Assembly: GCF_963665245.1 (NCBI RefSeq) | Contig: NZ_OY762267.1 | Coordinates: forward strand, 434,001 to 498,000 | Direction of reading: 5' to 3' | DNA length: 64,000 bases | Source of the DNA: an uncultured Paludibaculum sp. | Lineage (GTDB): Bacteria > Acidobacteriota > Terriglobia > Bryobacterales > Bryobacteraceae | Shown: in pieces, positions 51,760 to 60,225 of the stretch | Layout: each line of letters opens with the position of its first letter | Numbering within the stretch: the stretch's first letter is position 1 | Notes under the pieces: model-generated | The model's database searches: none | Told to the model about the DNA's origin: nothing | Seen by the model: the letters and a program-made list of their open reading frames with translations, nothing else | Position numbers and translations under genes: made by a program

Positions 51760-52614
51760 ATGGATGAACTCAAACCCAGCCGCACCGCGCTGCGAGTCGC
51801 CGTTCGACGCGCGGCCCATCAGCTTCTGGAACGTCCCCTCGTCTTCGCTGACCCGCTAGCCATCCCGATTCTCGGCCCGCAAGGCAAGACGTGGATCGAA
51901 GCCGAAATGGGCCGGGCGGACCATCCGGCCAGCCGCACTTTGCGCGCCTTCCTGGCCGCGCGCAGCCGCTATGCCGAGGACGAGTTGGCGCAAGCCGTGC
52001 TGGCCGGCGTCCGGCAGTACGTCATCCTGGGCGCGGGTCTCGACACCTTTTGCTGCCGCAATCCGCACGCCACCGTGGGCCTGCGCGTCTTTGAAGTGGA
52101 CCACCCATCCACACAACATTGGAAGCGCGCGCTTCTGGAAGAAGCCCACGTCGCGCCGGCCGATGGAGTCCAGTTTGTCTCCGTGGATTTTGAGCGGCAA
52201 ACCCTGCCCGAACAACTACGCGACGCCGGCTTCGACAGCGGGCAACCGGCCTTCTGTGCCTGCCTGGGCGTCGTGCCCTATCTCACTGAGGACGCGTTCA
52301 CGGCAGCCATGGAGTTCGTCGCCTCCCTGCCCGACCAAAGTGGGATTGTCTTCGACTACGCCGTGGCGCGCCAAAGTCTGAATCTGCTGGAGCGGCTCGC
52401 CCTCGATGCCCTGTCCAAACGAGTAGCGGCGGCCGGAGAACCCTTCCGGCTCTTCTTTGAGCCAGAGTCACTGGCCCGCCGCCTGCGGCTGCTCGGCTTC
52501 ACTCGGATAGAGGACCTGGGCCGCGACGAACTGAACAGTCGCTACTTCGCCGGACGGTCAGACGGCTTTCAAGTCCGGGGCGGCCTCGGACGCCTGGCCG
52601 GCGTCTGGCGGTAG
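51760..52614 (+). CDS. Class I SAM-dependent methyltransferase, leucine-carboxyl-methyltransferase-like
   Basis: This 284-residue protein matches the family of bacterial methyltransferases related to LCMT/PPM1: TALRVAVRRAAHQLLERPLV at the N-terminus, FLAARSRYAEDELAQAVLAG, the SAM-binding QYVILGAGLDTFCCRNP, VFEVDHPSTQHWK, and CLGVVPYLTEDAFTAAMEF. The substrate is unknown; related proteins are often found near natural-product genes, but none are seen here. It diverges from the bestrophin gene. Confidence 0.87.
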   Translation: MDELKPSRTALRVAVRRAAHQLLERPLVFADPLAIPILGPQGKTWIEAEMGRADHPASRTLRAFLAARSRYAEDELAQAVLAGVRQYVILGAGLDTFCCRNPHATVGLRVFEVDHPSTQHWKRALLEEAHVAPADGVQFVSVDFERQTLPEQLRDAGFDSGQPAFCACLGVVPYLTEDAFTAAMEFVASLPDQSGIVFDYAVARQSLNLLERLALDALSKRVAAAGEPFRLFFEPESLARRLRLLGFTRIEDLGRDELNSRYFAGRSDGFQVRGGLGRLAGVWR

Positions 52615-52640
52615 CCCCATCAGCCACCGGACAATCGGTT

Positions 52641-53867
52641 CTACCTGGCCACCGCGGCACTCGACCGCAGCCGCGAAAACGCCGATCGGAAACCGCCCCA
52701 CGCGCCCTTCCGGACTCGGCCCGGAACCGACGCGTCCACCCGGTTCCCCGTGAGAATCGCTTCGGTGAACTCCATCATCGCCCGGCCATACGGTGTATTC
52801 CGGCCCACTAGGCCGCCCGCAATCAGCGCGGTCTGCAGGCTCGAGAATGAGTTCGGCAGACTGCCCACCGGCTGAGTCCCCAGTACCGAGAGAACCGAAC
52901 GGCGGCTCAAGCCAGTCGCCGCCGTGTCCCTGGTCATGAGAACGCCAACTTTCGGGCGGAGGTGCAGATCCTCGAACAGCTCCATGGCGCGCCGCGCCTG
53001 ATGAACCGTGGAAAAGTCCGGAGAACAGACGCTGAAAATCTGTGCCGAGCGCTCCAGAACGTTAACCGAGTATCGTTCCAGGTTGCCGGAATGGTCGAAG
53101 ACCGTCACCGGATAGCGCTGCTGCAGGTACGACAGCAGGTTGTCGAAGCGGATCGCGTCGATCCGGGTGTACAGCGATCGGTGCGTGGCCGGCAGCACAT
53201 CCACCTGCCCGGCTTGCGTCACCAGCCGGTCCCAGATGGAGTCTTCCATCTGCCCGGCGTATTGGGCGGCTTGAACAATGGAAGCGTTGTGCTCGGAACG
53301 CGCCATCAGTCCCTGCACTCCGCAATTCATGTCCAAATCAACCAGCGCCACGCGGACGCCCATCAGCTCCGCTGCGAAGTGCGCGAAGTGAGCCGCGGCG
53401 GTTGAGGCTCCGGCGCCCGGCTTGGCAGGCACGAAACTAAGAAAGCAGCCGGCGGCGGGCTCATCCCGGCGAGGGTTGGCTGCCCCCTGGCTTTCCATGG
53501 AGAAGGTTTGGAGAATATCCTGCAGACGTTCTGCGTCCGCGGGCATCAAGACACACTCCCTGATGCCGTGACGCCGCAGTTCCAGGAACGCGGTGTTGTC
53601 GATCTGGTGATACACGGCCACCGTCCGGGACTGGCGGCCCATGCGGTGGATCTCGCCGGCGCAGTAGGCGGCGGTATCGGGATCGTCGGCCTGCATGAAG
53701 AGGACAAGCGGCTCACCGGCGCTGAGAAGACGCGCCATCTTCTCCATGTCCTGAGACGGATCGATCTGGACAACCGTCAGAAACGGGTTGAACACCTTGA
53801 GCGCCGCGCTGATCTCAGCGACACAGGCGGCGTCGCGGCTGATGATGATGGCTTGATCGGAATCCAT
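52641..53867 (-). CDS. CpaE-like P-loop ATPase (Tad pilus assembly family)
   Basis: This 408-residue protein has an N-terminal receiver-like domain without a clear phospho-acceptor (IIISRDAACVAEISAALK to CVLMPADAERLQDILQ) and a MinD/ParA-type ATPase domain. The P-loop reads VPAKPGAGASTAAAHFAHF; the second Lys is replaced, as in other CpaE proteins. VALVDLDMNCGVQGLMAR is the switch region. CpaE localises the Tad pilus secretion machinery, but no other tad/cpa gene is nearby, so it is an orphan here. AAGG lies before the ATG at 53867. Confidence 0.85.
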   Translation of the reverse strand: MDSDQAIIISRDAACVAEISAALKVFNPFLTVVQIDPSQDMEKMARLLSAGEPLVLFMQADDPDTAAYCAGEIHRMGRQSRTVAVYHQIDNTAFLELRRHGIRECVLMPADAERLQDILQTFSMESQGAANPRRDEPAAGCFLSFVPAKPGAGASTAAAHFAHFAAELMGVRVALVDLDMNCGVQGLMARSEHNASIVQAAQYAGQMEDSIWDRLVTQAGQVDVLPATHRSLYTRIDAIRFDNLLSYLQQRYPVTVFDHSGNLERYSVNVLERSAQIFSVCSPDFSTVHQARRAMELFEDLHLRPKVGVLMTRDTAATGLSRRSVLSVLGTQPVGSLPNSFSSLQTALIAGGLVGRNTPYGRAMMEFTEAILTGNRVDASVPGRVRKGAWGGFRSAFSRLRSSAAVAR

Positions 53868-54090
53868 TAAGCCTTCCAGTCCGGCACCTGCCGGAAACGG
53901 TGACAACTCTCTGGTTCCATTAAGCCACGTCAATTCGGAAGCACGAATAGCGGAATGGTCCCAAAGTGGATTGAACTGAGGTCCTGGTACTTTTCACACC
54001 CTCCGGCAGTACCATGCGCCGTACAAAATCCATGAGCCACTTGAGGAAGCTAGCGCCAACCTATTGACCCGGCTTTGCTTACCAGACCAC

Positions 54091-54636
54091 CTACGGCCGG
54101 TCGGGCTTCAACACGGCGATGAAGTTGAGATTCCGGTACAGCTGCTTGTAGTCCAACCCACACCCGATTACGAAGCGGTCGGGGATCTCGAAGCAACGGA
54201 AGTCGATCTGCAACGGCACGATGCGGCGGGAACTCCGGTCCAGCATCGTGCACAACGCGATGGAGTTAGGCCCCCGGCCAGCCAGATTCTGCAGCAGGTA
54301 CCGCGCGGTGAAGCCGGTGTCGACGATATCCTCCACCAGCAGGACATCCTCGCCCTCAATCGAATCGTCCAGGTCCTTCGCAATCCGCACCACACCGGGC
54401 GCGCTGGAATGATTGGAGAACGAAGAGATGGCCAGAAAGTCTACCTTCACCGGGATGGTGAGCACGCGTGCCAGCGCGGTCAGAAAGAACACCGATCCCT
54501 TCAGGACCCCAACCATGCGCAGGTTGCCGTTTTCGTAACGCTGCGAGATCTGCGCCGCGACCTCCTGAATGCGTTCACGGATCTGGTCCTCGGAGAACAG
54601 GACCTTGTCAATCATCGGCATGGCAGGGGTGCGCAT
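54091..54636 (-). CDS. hpt: Hypoxanthine phosphoribosyltransferase
   Basis: This 181-residue enzyme converts hypoxanthine or guanine with PRPP to IMP or GMP in purine salvage. The PRPP-binding motif VLLVEDIVDTGFTARYL is intact, and other blocks (LRMVGVLKGSVFFLTALA, DFLAISSFSNHS, IPDRFVIGCGLDY, YRNLNFIAVLKP) are typical. The start lies 6 bases after the stop of the upstream kinase-like/nuclease-like gene, so they are in one transcript. No good ribosome site marks the ATG at 54636; ATGs at 54621 and 54615 are alternatives. Confidence 0.95.
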   Translation of the reverse strand: MRTPAMPMIDKVLFSEDQIRERIQEVAAQISQRYENGNLRMVGVLKGSVFFLTALARVLTIPVKVDFLAISSFSNHSSAPGVVRIAKDLDDSIEGEDVLLVEDIVDTGFTARYLLQNLAGRGPNSIALCTMLDRSSRRIVPLQIDFRCFEIPDRFVIGCGLDYKQLYRNLNFIAVLKPDRP

Positions 54637-54642
54637 AGTGGG

Positions 54643-55599
54643 CTATTTCGAGTCGGCCGTCTCCGGCAGAATGCCATACTTCAGCACCAGATCCTGGAGA
54701 TCCTTCTGATAAAAAACCTGAATGTTGACGTGGGGATAGATCTCGCGCAGCAGGCGGATCTTGCGGTTCTTGCGCGTCACCAGGGACTGCTTCATCGTCG
54801 TGAGCTCGACGTACATGTCGGACTCGGGTAGAAAGAAATCGGGCGTGAAGCTCTCCAACACGCGCCCGCTAACGTCCCACGCGATGGGAAAGCTGCGCGG
54901 CTCGTACTCCCAGGCAATACGGTAGAAGTCGAGCAGGTTGGCGAAGATCTCTTCGCTCGGGTGACCGAACTGCACGTTCTTGAGACTGGCCCGAGCATGC
55001 GGCTGAATTCCATGCCGGGCCAGGCGCAACCGGATCTGGAACTGCAGTTGAGCCTCGGCCGCGTGCGAAAGGAACCCGTGCACCGTCAGGTCGCGAGCAC
55101 GAACAGCCGCCTCAATGAGGGCCGCCATATGGGCTGCGTCCAGCGATTCGGCGTTGAGCGTGAGGTCAAACGTCTCCGGCGCGGCCGTGGCGCGGCCAAA
55201 ACGGGCCCTGCGGGTCGCCCGCAACTCGGTCTCCCGCTTTCGCAGTTGAATGCGGGCCGTAGCCCGGTCCAACCGGTCGTCCAGCATCAAGTTGCCGATC
55301 CGCCGGTTCTCCGGCGCCACGACACGCACCCTCAACAATGCGGGGAAGTTCTTGAACAGCAACTCGGCGCCATCGACGCCGATCACCAGATGCGATTCCG
55401 TACCCAGCCGCAGCAGGATCGACGCGGCCATATCCGGCCAGGCCTTGCTATTCGATTCGATGATCGGGCCGAACTCCTCGCCCAGCATCGAGTCCACACG
55501 CTCCGCACTCAGGTGTGTGAACGCCAGCCGCTGTGCGGCCAGTTGAGCGACTTCACGCGTCCTGCAGCCAGGCTCGCCGGAAACAGTCACGACCGCCAT
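54643..55599 (-). CDS. Fusion of a cytidylate-kinase-like P-loop domain and a PD-(D/E)xK nuclease-like domain
   Basis: This 318-residue protein has two parts. Residues 1-170 resemble the cytidylate-kinase-like family: TVSGEPGCRTREVAQLAAQR as a degenerate P-loop (Arg13-Thr14 where Lys-Ser/Thr is usual), LVIGVDGAELLF, and RVVAPENRRIGNLML. Residues 205-310 resemble a restriction-type nuclease fold: HPSEEIFANLLDFYRIAWEY, TPDFFLPESDMYVELTTMK and KNRKIRLLREIYPHVNIQ. Candidate catalytic residues are Glu216/217, Asp254 and Glu265, but the expected Lys of E-x-K is Thr267. The function is unknown. It is co-transcribed with hpt, which hints at a link to nucleotide metabolism (inference). Confidence 0.65.
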   Translation of the reverse strand: MAVVTVSGEPGCRTREVAQLAAQRLAFTHLSAERVDSMLGEEFGPIIESNSKAWPDMAASILLRLGTESHLVIGVDGAELLFKNFPALLRVRVVAPENRRIGNLMLDDRLDRATARIQLRKRETELRATRRARFGRATAAPETFDLTLNAESLDAAHMAALIEAAVRARDLTVHGFLSHAAEAQLQFQIRLRLARHGIQPHARASLKNVQFGHPSEEIFANLLDFYRIAWEYEPRSFPIAWDVSGRVLESFTPDFFLPESDMYVELTTMKQSLVTRKNRKIRLLREIYPHVNIQVFYQKDLQDLVLKYGILPETADSK

Positions 55600-55656
55600 G
55601 GGATGAGTGAGTGAGCCCCGATCTCAAGCTCATGATAGCGTAGGTACGAATCGATC

Positions 55657-57339
55657 ATGCAGCAATCCAGAAGATCCTTCATTAAAACATTTTCTACTCT
55701 GAGTGTTATGGGCACGGCAGCCTGGGCGGCCGGCCGCGAAATCCGCTGCGACATCGCAGTCATCGGTGGTGGCACCGGCGGCTGCGCGGCCGCCCTGGCA
55801 GCCTGCCGCAACGGCTTCCGCGTGGTCATGACGGAAGAAACCGATTGGATCGGCGGCCAGCTCACGTCGCAAAGCGTCCCCCCGGATGAGCACCCCTGGA
55901 TCGAAGGATTCGGCGGGACCCAGGCCTATCGCGCCTATCGAACGAGCGTGCGGCAGTACTACCGCGACCACTATCCCCTCACCGCCGAAGCCCGCCTGAA
56001 TCCGAAGCTGAATCCCGGCGGCGGTGGCGTCTCGGTCATCACGCACGAACCCAAGGTTTCGCTCGCGGTCCTCGAAGCCATGCTGGCGCCCTACGTCAGC
56101 GCCGGCCTGCTTGTCATCCTGCTTGAGAACCGCCCGGTGGCGGCAGAAGCCACGGGCGACCGCGTCACGTCCGTGACCGTCGAAGGGAACGGCGCGCGCA
56201 AAGTCATTCAGGCGCCGTACTTCATCGACGCGACCGAGACCGGCGAGTTGCTCCCCCTCACCAAGACCGAATTCGTCATGGGCTTCGAGTCGAAGAAGCA
56301 GACCGGCGAACTGCACGCACCCGACCAGGCGCAGCCCAACAACCACCAAGCCTTCACCGTGTGCTTCTCGTTGGGGCATGATGCCGGCTCCAATCGCGTC
56401 ATCGACAAACCCTCGGAGTACGCGTTCTGGCGCGACTACTTCCCCAAGCTGACGCCGGCCTGGCCCGACAAGCTGCTCTCGTGGTCGATGTCCGATCCCA
56501 TCTCGTTGAAGAAGCGCGAAGTCTTCTTCGACCCCACTCTGCAGTCGAAACAAACCGGACTCAACCTCTGGCTCTACCGCCGCATCGTGAACAAAGCCAA
56601 CTACCAGCCGGGCTTCTGCCAGAGTGACGTGACGCTCGTCAACTGGCCACAGAACGACTACTGGCTCGGTAATCTCTATGGAGGTACGGACCAGGAGGCC
56701 AAACACCACCTCGCCCGCGGCCGCCAGTTGAGCCTGTCGCTCGTCTATTGGATGCAGACTGAGGCTCCGCGCCCCGACGGCGGCGCCGGCTGGCCCGGCC
56801 TGTATCTGCGCCCCGACATCACCGGCAGTGAAGACGGTCTGGCCAAATACCCCTACATCCGCGAATCGCGCCGCATTCAAGCCGAGTTCACCGTGCTCGA
56901 ACACCACGTCGGCACGGACGCGCGCATGAAGGTCACCGGCAAGCCTGCCTCCGAAGTCACGGCCGAAGTCTTCTCGGACTCCGTCGGCGTCGGAAGCTAT
57001 CGCATCGACCTTCACCCCTCCAGCGGGGCGGACAACTACATCGACGTCAGTTCCCTGCCCTTCCAGATCCCGCTTGGGGCGCTCATCCCCAAACGCATCG
57101 AGAACCTCTTTCCGGCCTCCAAGAACCTGGGTGTCACGCACATCACCAACGGCTGCTACCGGCTCCATCCCGTCGAATGGAATATCGGCGAAAGCGCCGG
57201 CGCGCTGGCGGCTCATTGCCTGAAACACAAGCTGGCCGCCCGCCAGATCCGCAACGACGAAAAGCGCCTGCATGAGTTCCAGGCCAGCCTGACCGCCCAG
57301 GGCATCGAGATCGAGTGGCCCCGCCTGCGCCCCAGGTAA
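55657..57339 (+). CDS. Tat-exported FAD-dependent oxidoreductase (FAD_oxidored family)
   Basis: This 560-residue protein begins MQQSRRSFIKTFSTLSVMG, a twin-arginine signal. A Rossmann FAD-binding motif follows (CDIAVIGGGTGGCAAALAAC), then EETDWIGGQLTSQSVPPDEH, which is characteristic of the PF12831 family, and a C-terminal FPASKNLGVTHITNGCYRLH block near the flavin. Family members are found in glycan- and sugar-degrading loci of soil bacteria; the substrate is unknown. It converges on the DUF5916 gene. Confidence 0.88.
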   Translation: MQQSRRSFIKTFSTLSVMGTAAWAAGREIRCDIAVIGGGTGGCAAALAACRNGFRVVMTEETDWIGGQLTSQSVPPDEHPWIEGFGGTQAYRAYRTSVRQYYRDHYPLTAEARLNPKLNPGGGGVSVITHEPKVSLAVLEAMLAPYVSAGLLVILLENRPVAAEATGDRVTSVTVEGNGARKVIQAPYFIDATETGELLPLTKTEFVMGFESKKQTGELHAPDQAQPNNHQAFTVCFSLGHDAGSNRVIDKPSEYAFWRDYFPKLTPAWPDKLLSWSMSDPISLKKREVFFDPTLQSKQTGLNLWLYRRIVNKANYQPGFCQSDVTLVNWPQNDYWLGNLYGGTDQEAKHHLARGRQLSLSLVYWMQTEAPRPDGGAGWPGLYLRPDITGSEDGLAKYPYIRESRRIQAEFTVLEHHVGTDARMKVTGKPASEVTAEVFSDSVGVGSYRIDLHPSSGADNYIDVSSLPFQIPLGALIPKRIENLFPASKNLGVTHITNGCYRLHPVEWNIGESAGALAAHCLKHKLAARQIRNDEKRLHEFQASLTAQGIEIEWPRLRPR

Positions 57340-57485
57340 CGCCCCGTTGCGAACCGCGAGTGGCCACGAGCCGGCGCCCGTCAACCAACGGCCAGCCGCC
57401 CTGCCGGGGAACCGAGCCGCGATCGTGAGAAAGCGGAAGCGCGTCCCGCGCGGGCTCTTCCACAAGCCGACGGCGCGTCCGCCCG

Positions 57486-59720
57486 TCAAAACCGGAACTG
57501 GTAGCTCAGTTTCACAAAGGCCTGCCGGCCCGTGTTGAAATCCGGATAGTTCGTGTACCGCAAATACGGTGGCCGCGAAGGATCCAGCGCCAGGTTCTGG
57601 TAGATGTCCGTATAGCCCGCATACAGCGCCGTGCCCGGATGCAGCAGATAGGTAAACAGCAGGTCGTATCCGGCCCGGCGCGTGGGGTCCAGCGAGACCA
57701 GCGTCGTATTGGGCAGCACCGTGTTGTAATCCACAATCGCCCGGAACGAGAACTCCCGCGTGAACTGGTAGTTCAGCTTCGATCGCGCGATGTGGTTGTT
57801 GTAGACACTCACCGGAGCCGGCGCCGCAGCCCATCCGGCCCTGGTCCGCAGTTGGCTGTAGATGTAGGTCTCGTCCAGGCGCAACCGGTTCGTGGGCCGT
57901 AGCGTCAGGCTGGCCGTAGCGTTCTGGCTATCACCCAACTCTGGAGCCAGGCCCGCCGCCGGGTAGTAGTTCACGCCAGCGCCGTTCGTATACGACCCGC
58001 TCCACGCCAGCCACTTCCACCATTCCGTTTCGAAGGCCAGCAGATTCGAACTCTTGCGGAACTCGCGGCCTAGGTACAGCTCCATCAATTCCGAGCGAGT
58101 GGCCGTCACCGAGGTGAGCCGCTTGAACTGCATGCTCCACTCCAGATCGACTTCCCAATCCTGCGTCTGGCCAAGCCGGTTCCAGTTCCCGAGAACCACC
58201 AGAGAGGGGCCGAAGTTCACCAGCGCCCCACCCTCGCGCCACCACTTGTAGCCGATGTAGTTCTTCACTTCGCGGATGTCCGTGCGCGGAATATAGCCGA
58301 GCTCCGCGCGAAAGTGCGGGCTCCGATCCGTGTATGTCGTGTAGTACTGCAGCTTCCGGTCCTGCCGGTTGAGCTTCGCATAGTAGGTGTTCCCGGACTG
58401 CTGCTGCCCGTTCAGCAATTGCGTCCGCGACGTGGCCGCCTGGGCCGTCAGAAACCACTTGCTCGATAGGTGCATTCGCGAGTCGAGCGCCGCCACACGA
58501 TTGAAGCCGCCGGCAAACTCGCGATCCGTCACGAACAGCCGCACATGCGAGTCGTGGAAGAGGTCCCGCTGTAAGCTGAGCACCGCGTCGGTCGCGCGTT
58601 TGCCGTGCAGTGGATCGGTCGCCGCAACGCTCTTCCCCGGAGCGCGATCATCCGCCGCCAGCACACCAATGCCCCACCGCCCCAGCTTGCCCGTGAGCCG
58701 GATGCCATACTCCGGATCGACAATGCGGCGCGAGAAGAACAGCGTTTGCGGCGTATTGAAATACGACGCGTTCTCCATAAAGAAAGGGCGCTTTTCCGGA
58801 TAGACGACCTCGAACCGTTGATTCACGGTCACCTGCGGCTCATCGGACTCCACCTGACTGAAATCTGGATTCAGGGTCAGATCCAGAGTCAGTGCATCCT
58901 TGATGACCATCTTCGCGTCCAGGCCGGCGCGCGGATCCGTCGTGCGCGCCATCGCCGGAGGCCCCGCCACGGTCTGATCCAGATACCGCGACTTGGATAA
59001 CAGCCCATACGGCGTGAAGTACAAATTGCGCCCCGGAGAGATGCCGCGTAGTCCTTCCATGTGCCCAAACTGCGCCACGAACTGAGGCAGCTTGCGGCGC
59101 GTAATGAACGGCCACATGGAGAACTCGTTGTTGCGGTTGATGAACCGCCCCAGCATCACACCCCACGTCTGCGACTCGGCATCCGGGAATCGCAGCGTCT
59201 TGAACGGGATGGTGACCAGGACGATGTAGCCATCGGAGACGATCTTGCCTTCCGTGTGCCAGAGCCCTTCCCAACTGAAGTCGTCCCCGTAACCGTCGGT
59301 GGTCACGCCGTCAAACTGGATCGCATAGGGATTCACATCGAACCAGTAAGCGTGCAGATGGTCGTGAAACGTATCGATGTTGATGGTGATGCGGTCGTCG
59401 GTAAGGATCTGCTTCCGCTTGGCCACGCGAGCGCGGATCAGCTTCGGATCGTCCTTCGCAATGAATGCCGCATACAGGTTCTTGTCGTCGTAGGAAAGGA
59501 ACGCCGTGGTCGGCTGCGAAACCGGCGTTCCGTCGCCAGGATCCATCTGACGGAAGTCGGTGACAACGCACTCCGCCTCGCGCGGTATGCCTTCGATGAA
59601 ATCAGTCAGCTTGGGCGCTCGGCTCACCTTCGGGATGTGAATCGACGGCACGCCGGCTGGCTGCTCCTGGGCGAGCAGAGGTGTCCATACTAGGAATAAC
59701 AGGACCGAATATCGCGACAC
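57486..59720 (-). CDS. DUF5916 outer-membrane protein with N-terminal CBM9-like domain
   Basis: This 744-residue protein starts at a GTG and has a signal peptide (VLLFLVWTPLLAQEQPAG). The N-terminal 200 residues look like a CBM9/DOMON-type beta-sandwich (ECVVTDFRQMDPGDG, TAFLSYDDKNLYAAFIAKDD, DRITINIDTFHDHLHAYWF). The rest is a long beta-rich region with alternating strands ending in LSYQFRF, consistent with an outer-membrane barrel. PEKRPFFMENASYFNT is a hallmark block of DUF5916 proteins. The function is unknown; they are frequent near carbohydrate genes. Confidence 0.85.
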   Translation of the reverse strand: MSRYSVLLFLVWTPLLAQEQPAGVPSIHIPKVSRAPKLTDFIEGIPREAECVVTDFRQMDPGDGTPVSQPTTAFLSYDDKNLYAAFIAKDDPKLIRARVAKRKQILTDDRITINIDTFHDHLHAYWFDVNPYAIQFDGVTTDGYGDDFSWEGLWHTEGKIVSDGYIVLVTIPFKTLRFPDAESQTWGVMLGRFINRNNEFSMWPFITRRKLPQFVAQFGHMEGLRGISPGRNLYFTPYGLLSKSRYLDQTVAGPPAMARTTDPRAGLDAKMVIKDALTLDLTLNPDFSQVESDEPQVTVNQRFEVVYPEKRPFFMENASYFNTPQTLFFSRRIVDPEYGIRLTGKLGRWGIGVLAADDRAPGKSVAATDPLHGKRATDAVLSLQRDLFHDSHVRLFVTDREFAGGFNRVAALDSRMHLSSKWFLTAQAATSRTQLLNGQQQSGNTYYAKLNRQDRKLQYYTTYTDRSPHFRAELGYIPRTDIREVKNYIGYKWWREGGALVNFGPSLVVLGNWNRLGQTQDWEVDLEWSMQFKRLTSVTATRSELMELYLGREFRKSSNLLAFETEWWKWLAWSGSYTNGAGVNYYPAAGLAPELGDSQNATASLTLRPTNRLRLDETYIYSQLRTRAGWAAAPAPVSVYNNHIARSKLNYQFTREFSFRAIVDYNTVLPNTTLVSLDPTRRAGYDLLFTYLLHPGTALYAGYTDIYQNLALDPSRPPYLRYTNYPDFNTGRQAFVKLSYQFRF

Positions 59721-59765
59721 GAAGTCATTCGATCATGTCAATCGCCCACCGGCTCCGTCAAGAGG

Positions 59766-59822
59766 TTATTCGTCGCGCAAGGCAGCCGTGGGATTCGCCG
59801 TCACCAGCCAGATCACCGCCCC
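59766..59822 (-). pseudogene. Possible C-terminal remnant of an ABC (MacB/ADOP-type) permease
   Basis: Directly after the PadR stop codon, one minus-strand frame reads VIWLVTANPTAALRDE and then stop. The ending NP-x-x-ALR-x-E is how many MacB/ADOP-type permeases end, and PadR genes commonly sit in front of such permeases in acidobacteria. No start codon or other permease sequence remains. A deletion that removed most of the permease is a reasonable explanation, but the fragment is short. Confidence 0.35.
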
Positions 59823-59823
59823 C

Positions 59824-60165
59824 CTACGCGGTTTGCAGGATCTTCTCGATGGCCCCATTCACGCGCCGGTATTGCGCCAGTTCGGCCTCCAGTTGCTGGC
59901 GGCCGAGCTTCGTCAGTTGGTAGTAGCGCGCCCGGCGGTTGCCCGACGTCACGCCCCACTCGGCCTCCACCCAGCCCTTCAGCAGCATGCGCTGTAGCGC
60001 CGGATACAGCGAGCCCTCCTCCACCTGCAGGACTTCTTCCGATAGCCGCTGGATGGCATTGGCGATCTCGTAGCCATGCATCTCACCGCCGCGCGCCAGG
60101 GTGCGCAGGATCAGCATGTACAAAGTGCCGGGTGGAATCTCGTCGCGTTTCTGCTGCTCTGCCAT
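59824..60165 (-). CDS. PadR-family transcriptional regulator
   Basis: This 113-residue winged-helix repressor has the PadR pattern PPGTLYMLILRTLARGGEMH, GYEIANAIQRLSEEVLQVEE, GSLYPALQRMLLKGWVEAEW and RRARYYQLTKLGRQQLEAEL. It belongs to the short type. Its start codon lies inside a 21-bp palindrome (60160-60180) located where transcription should begin, which fits self-repression. There is no Shine-Dalgarno sequence, so translation may be nearly leaderless. The permease it would normally control seems to be lost. Confidence 0.92.
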   Translation of the reverse strand: MAEQQKRDEIPPGTLYMLILRTLARGGEMHGYEIANAIQRLSEEVLQVEEGSLYPALQRMLLKGWVEAEWGVTSGNRRARYYQLTKLGRQQLEAELAQYRRVNGAIEKILQTA

Positions 60166-60209
60166 AGTTAAACTATGGCAATTATTACGAGACTCGTTCG
60201 GGCCGTCAA
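60160..60209 (-). promoter_or_regulatory. PadR promoter with overlapping palindromic operator
   Basis: On the minus strand, TTGACG (60204-60209) and TAATAA (60182-60187) are spaced by 16 bases, a good sigma-70 promoter. Immediately downstream is a perfect palindrome TGCCATAGTT-A-AACTATGGCA on the plus strand (60160-60180), covering the expected transcription start and the ATG of padR. Confidence 0.75.
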
Positions 60210-60225
60210 GTAAACAAATACACGG

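Noticed and set aside
55630..57834. A 734-codon open frame opposite the FAD oxidoreductase
   Set aside because: It is the antisense shadow of a well-supported Tat-exported enzyme and also runs into the end of the DUF5916 gene.
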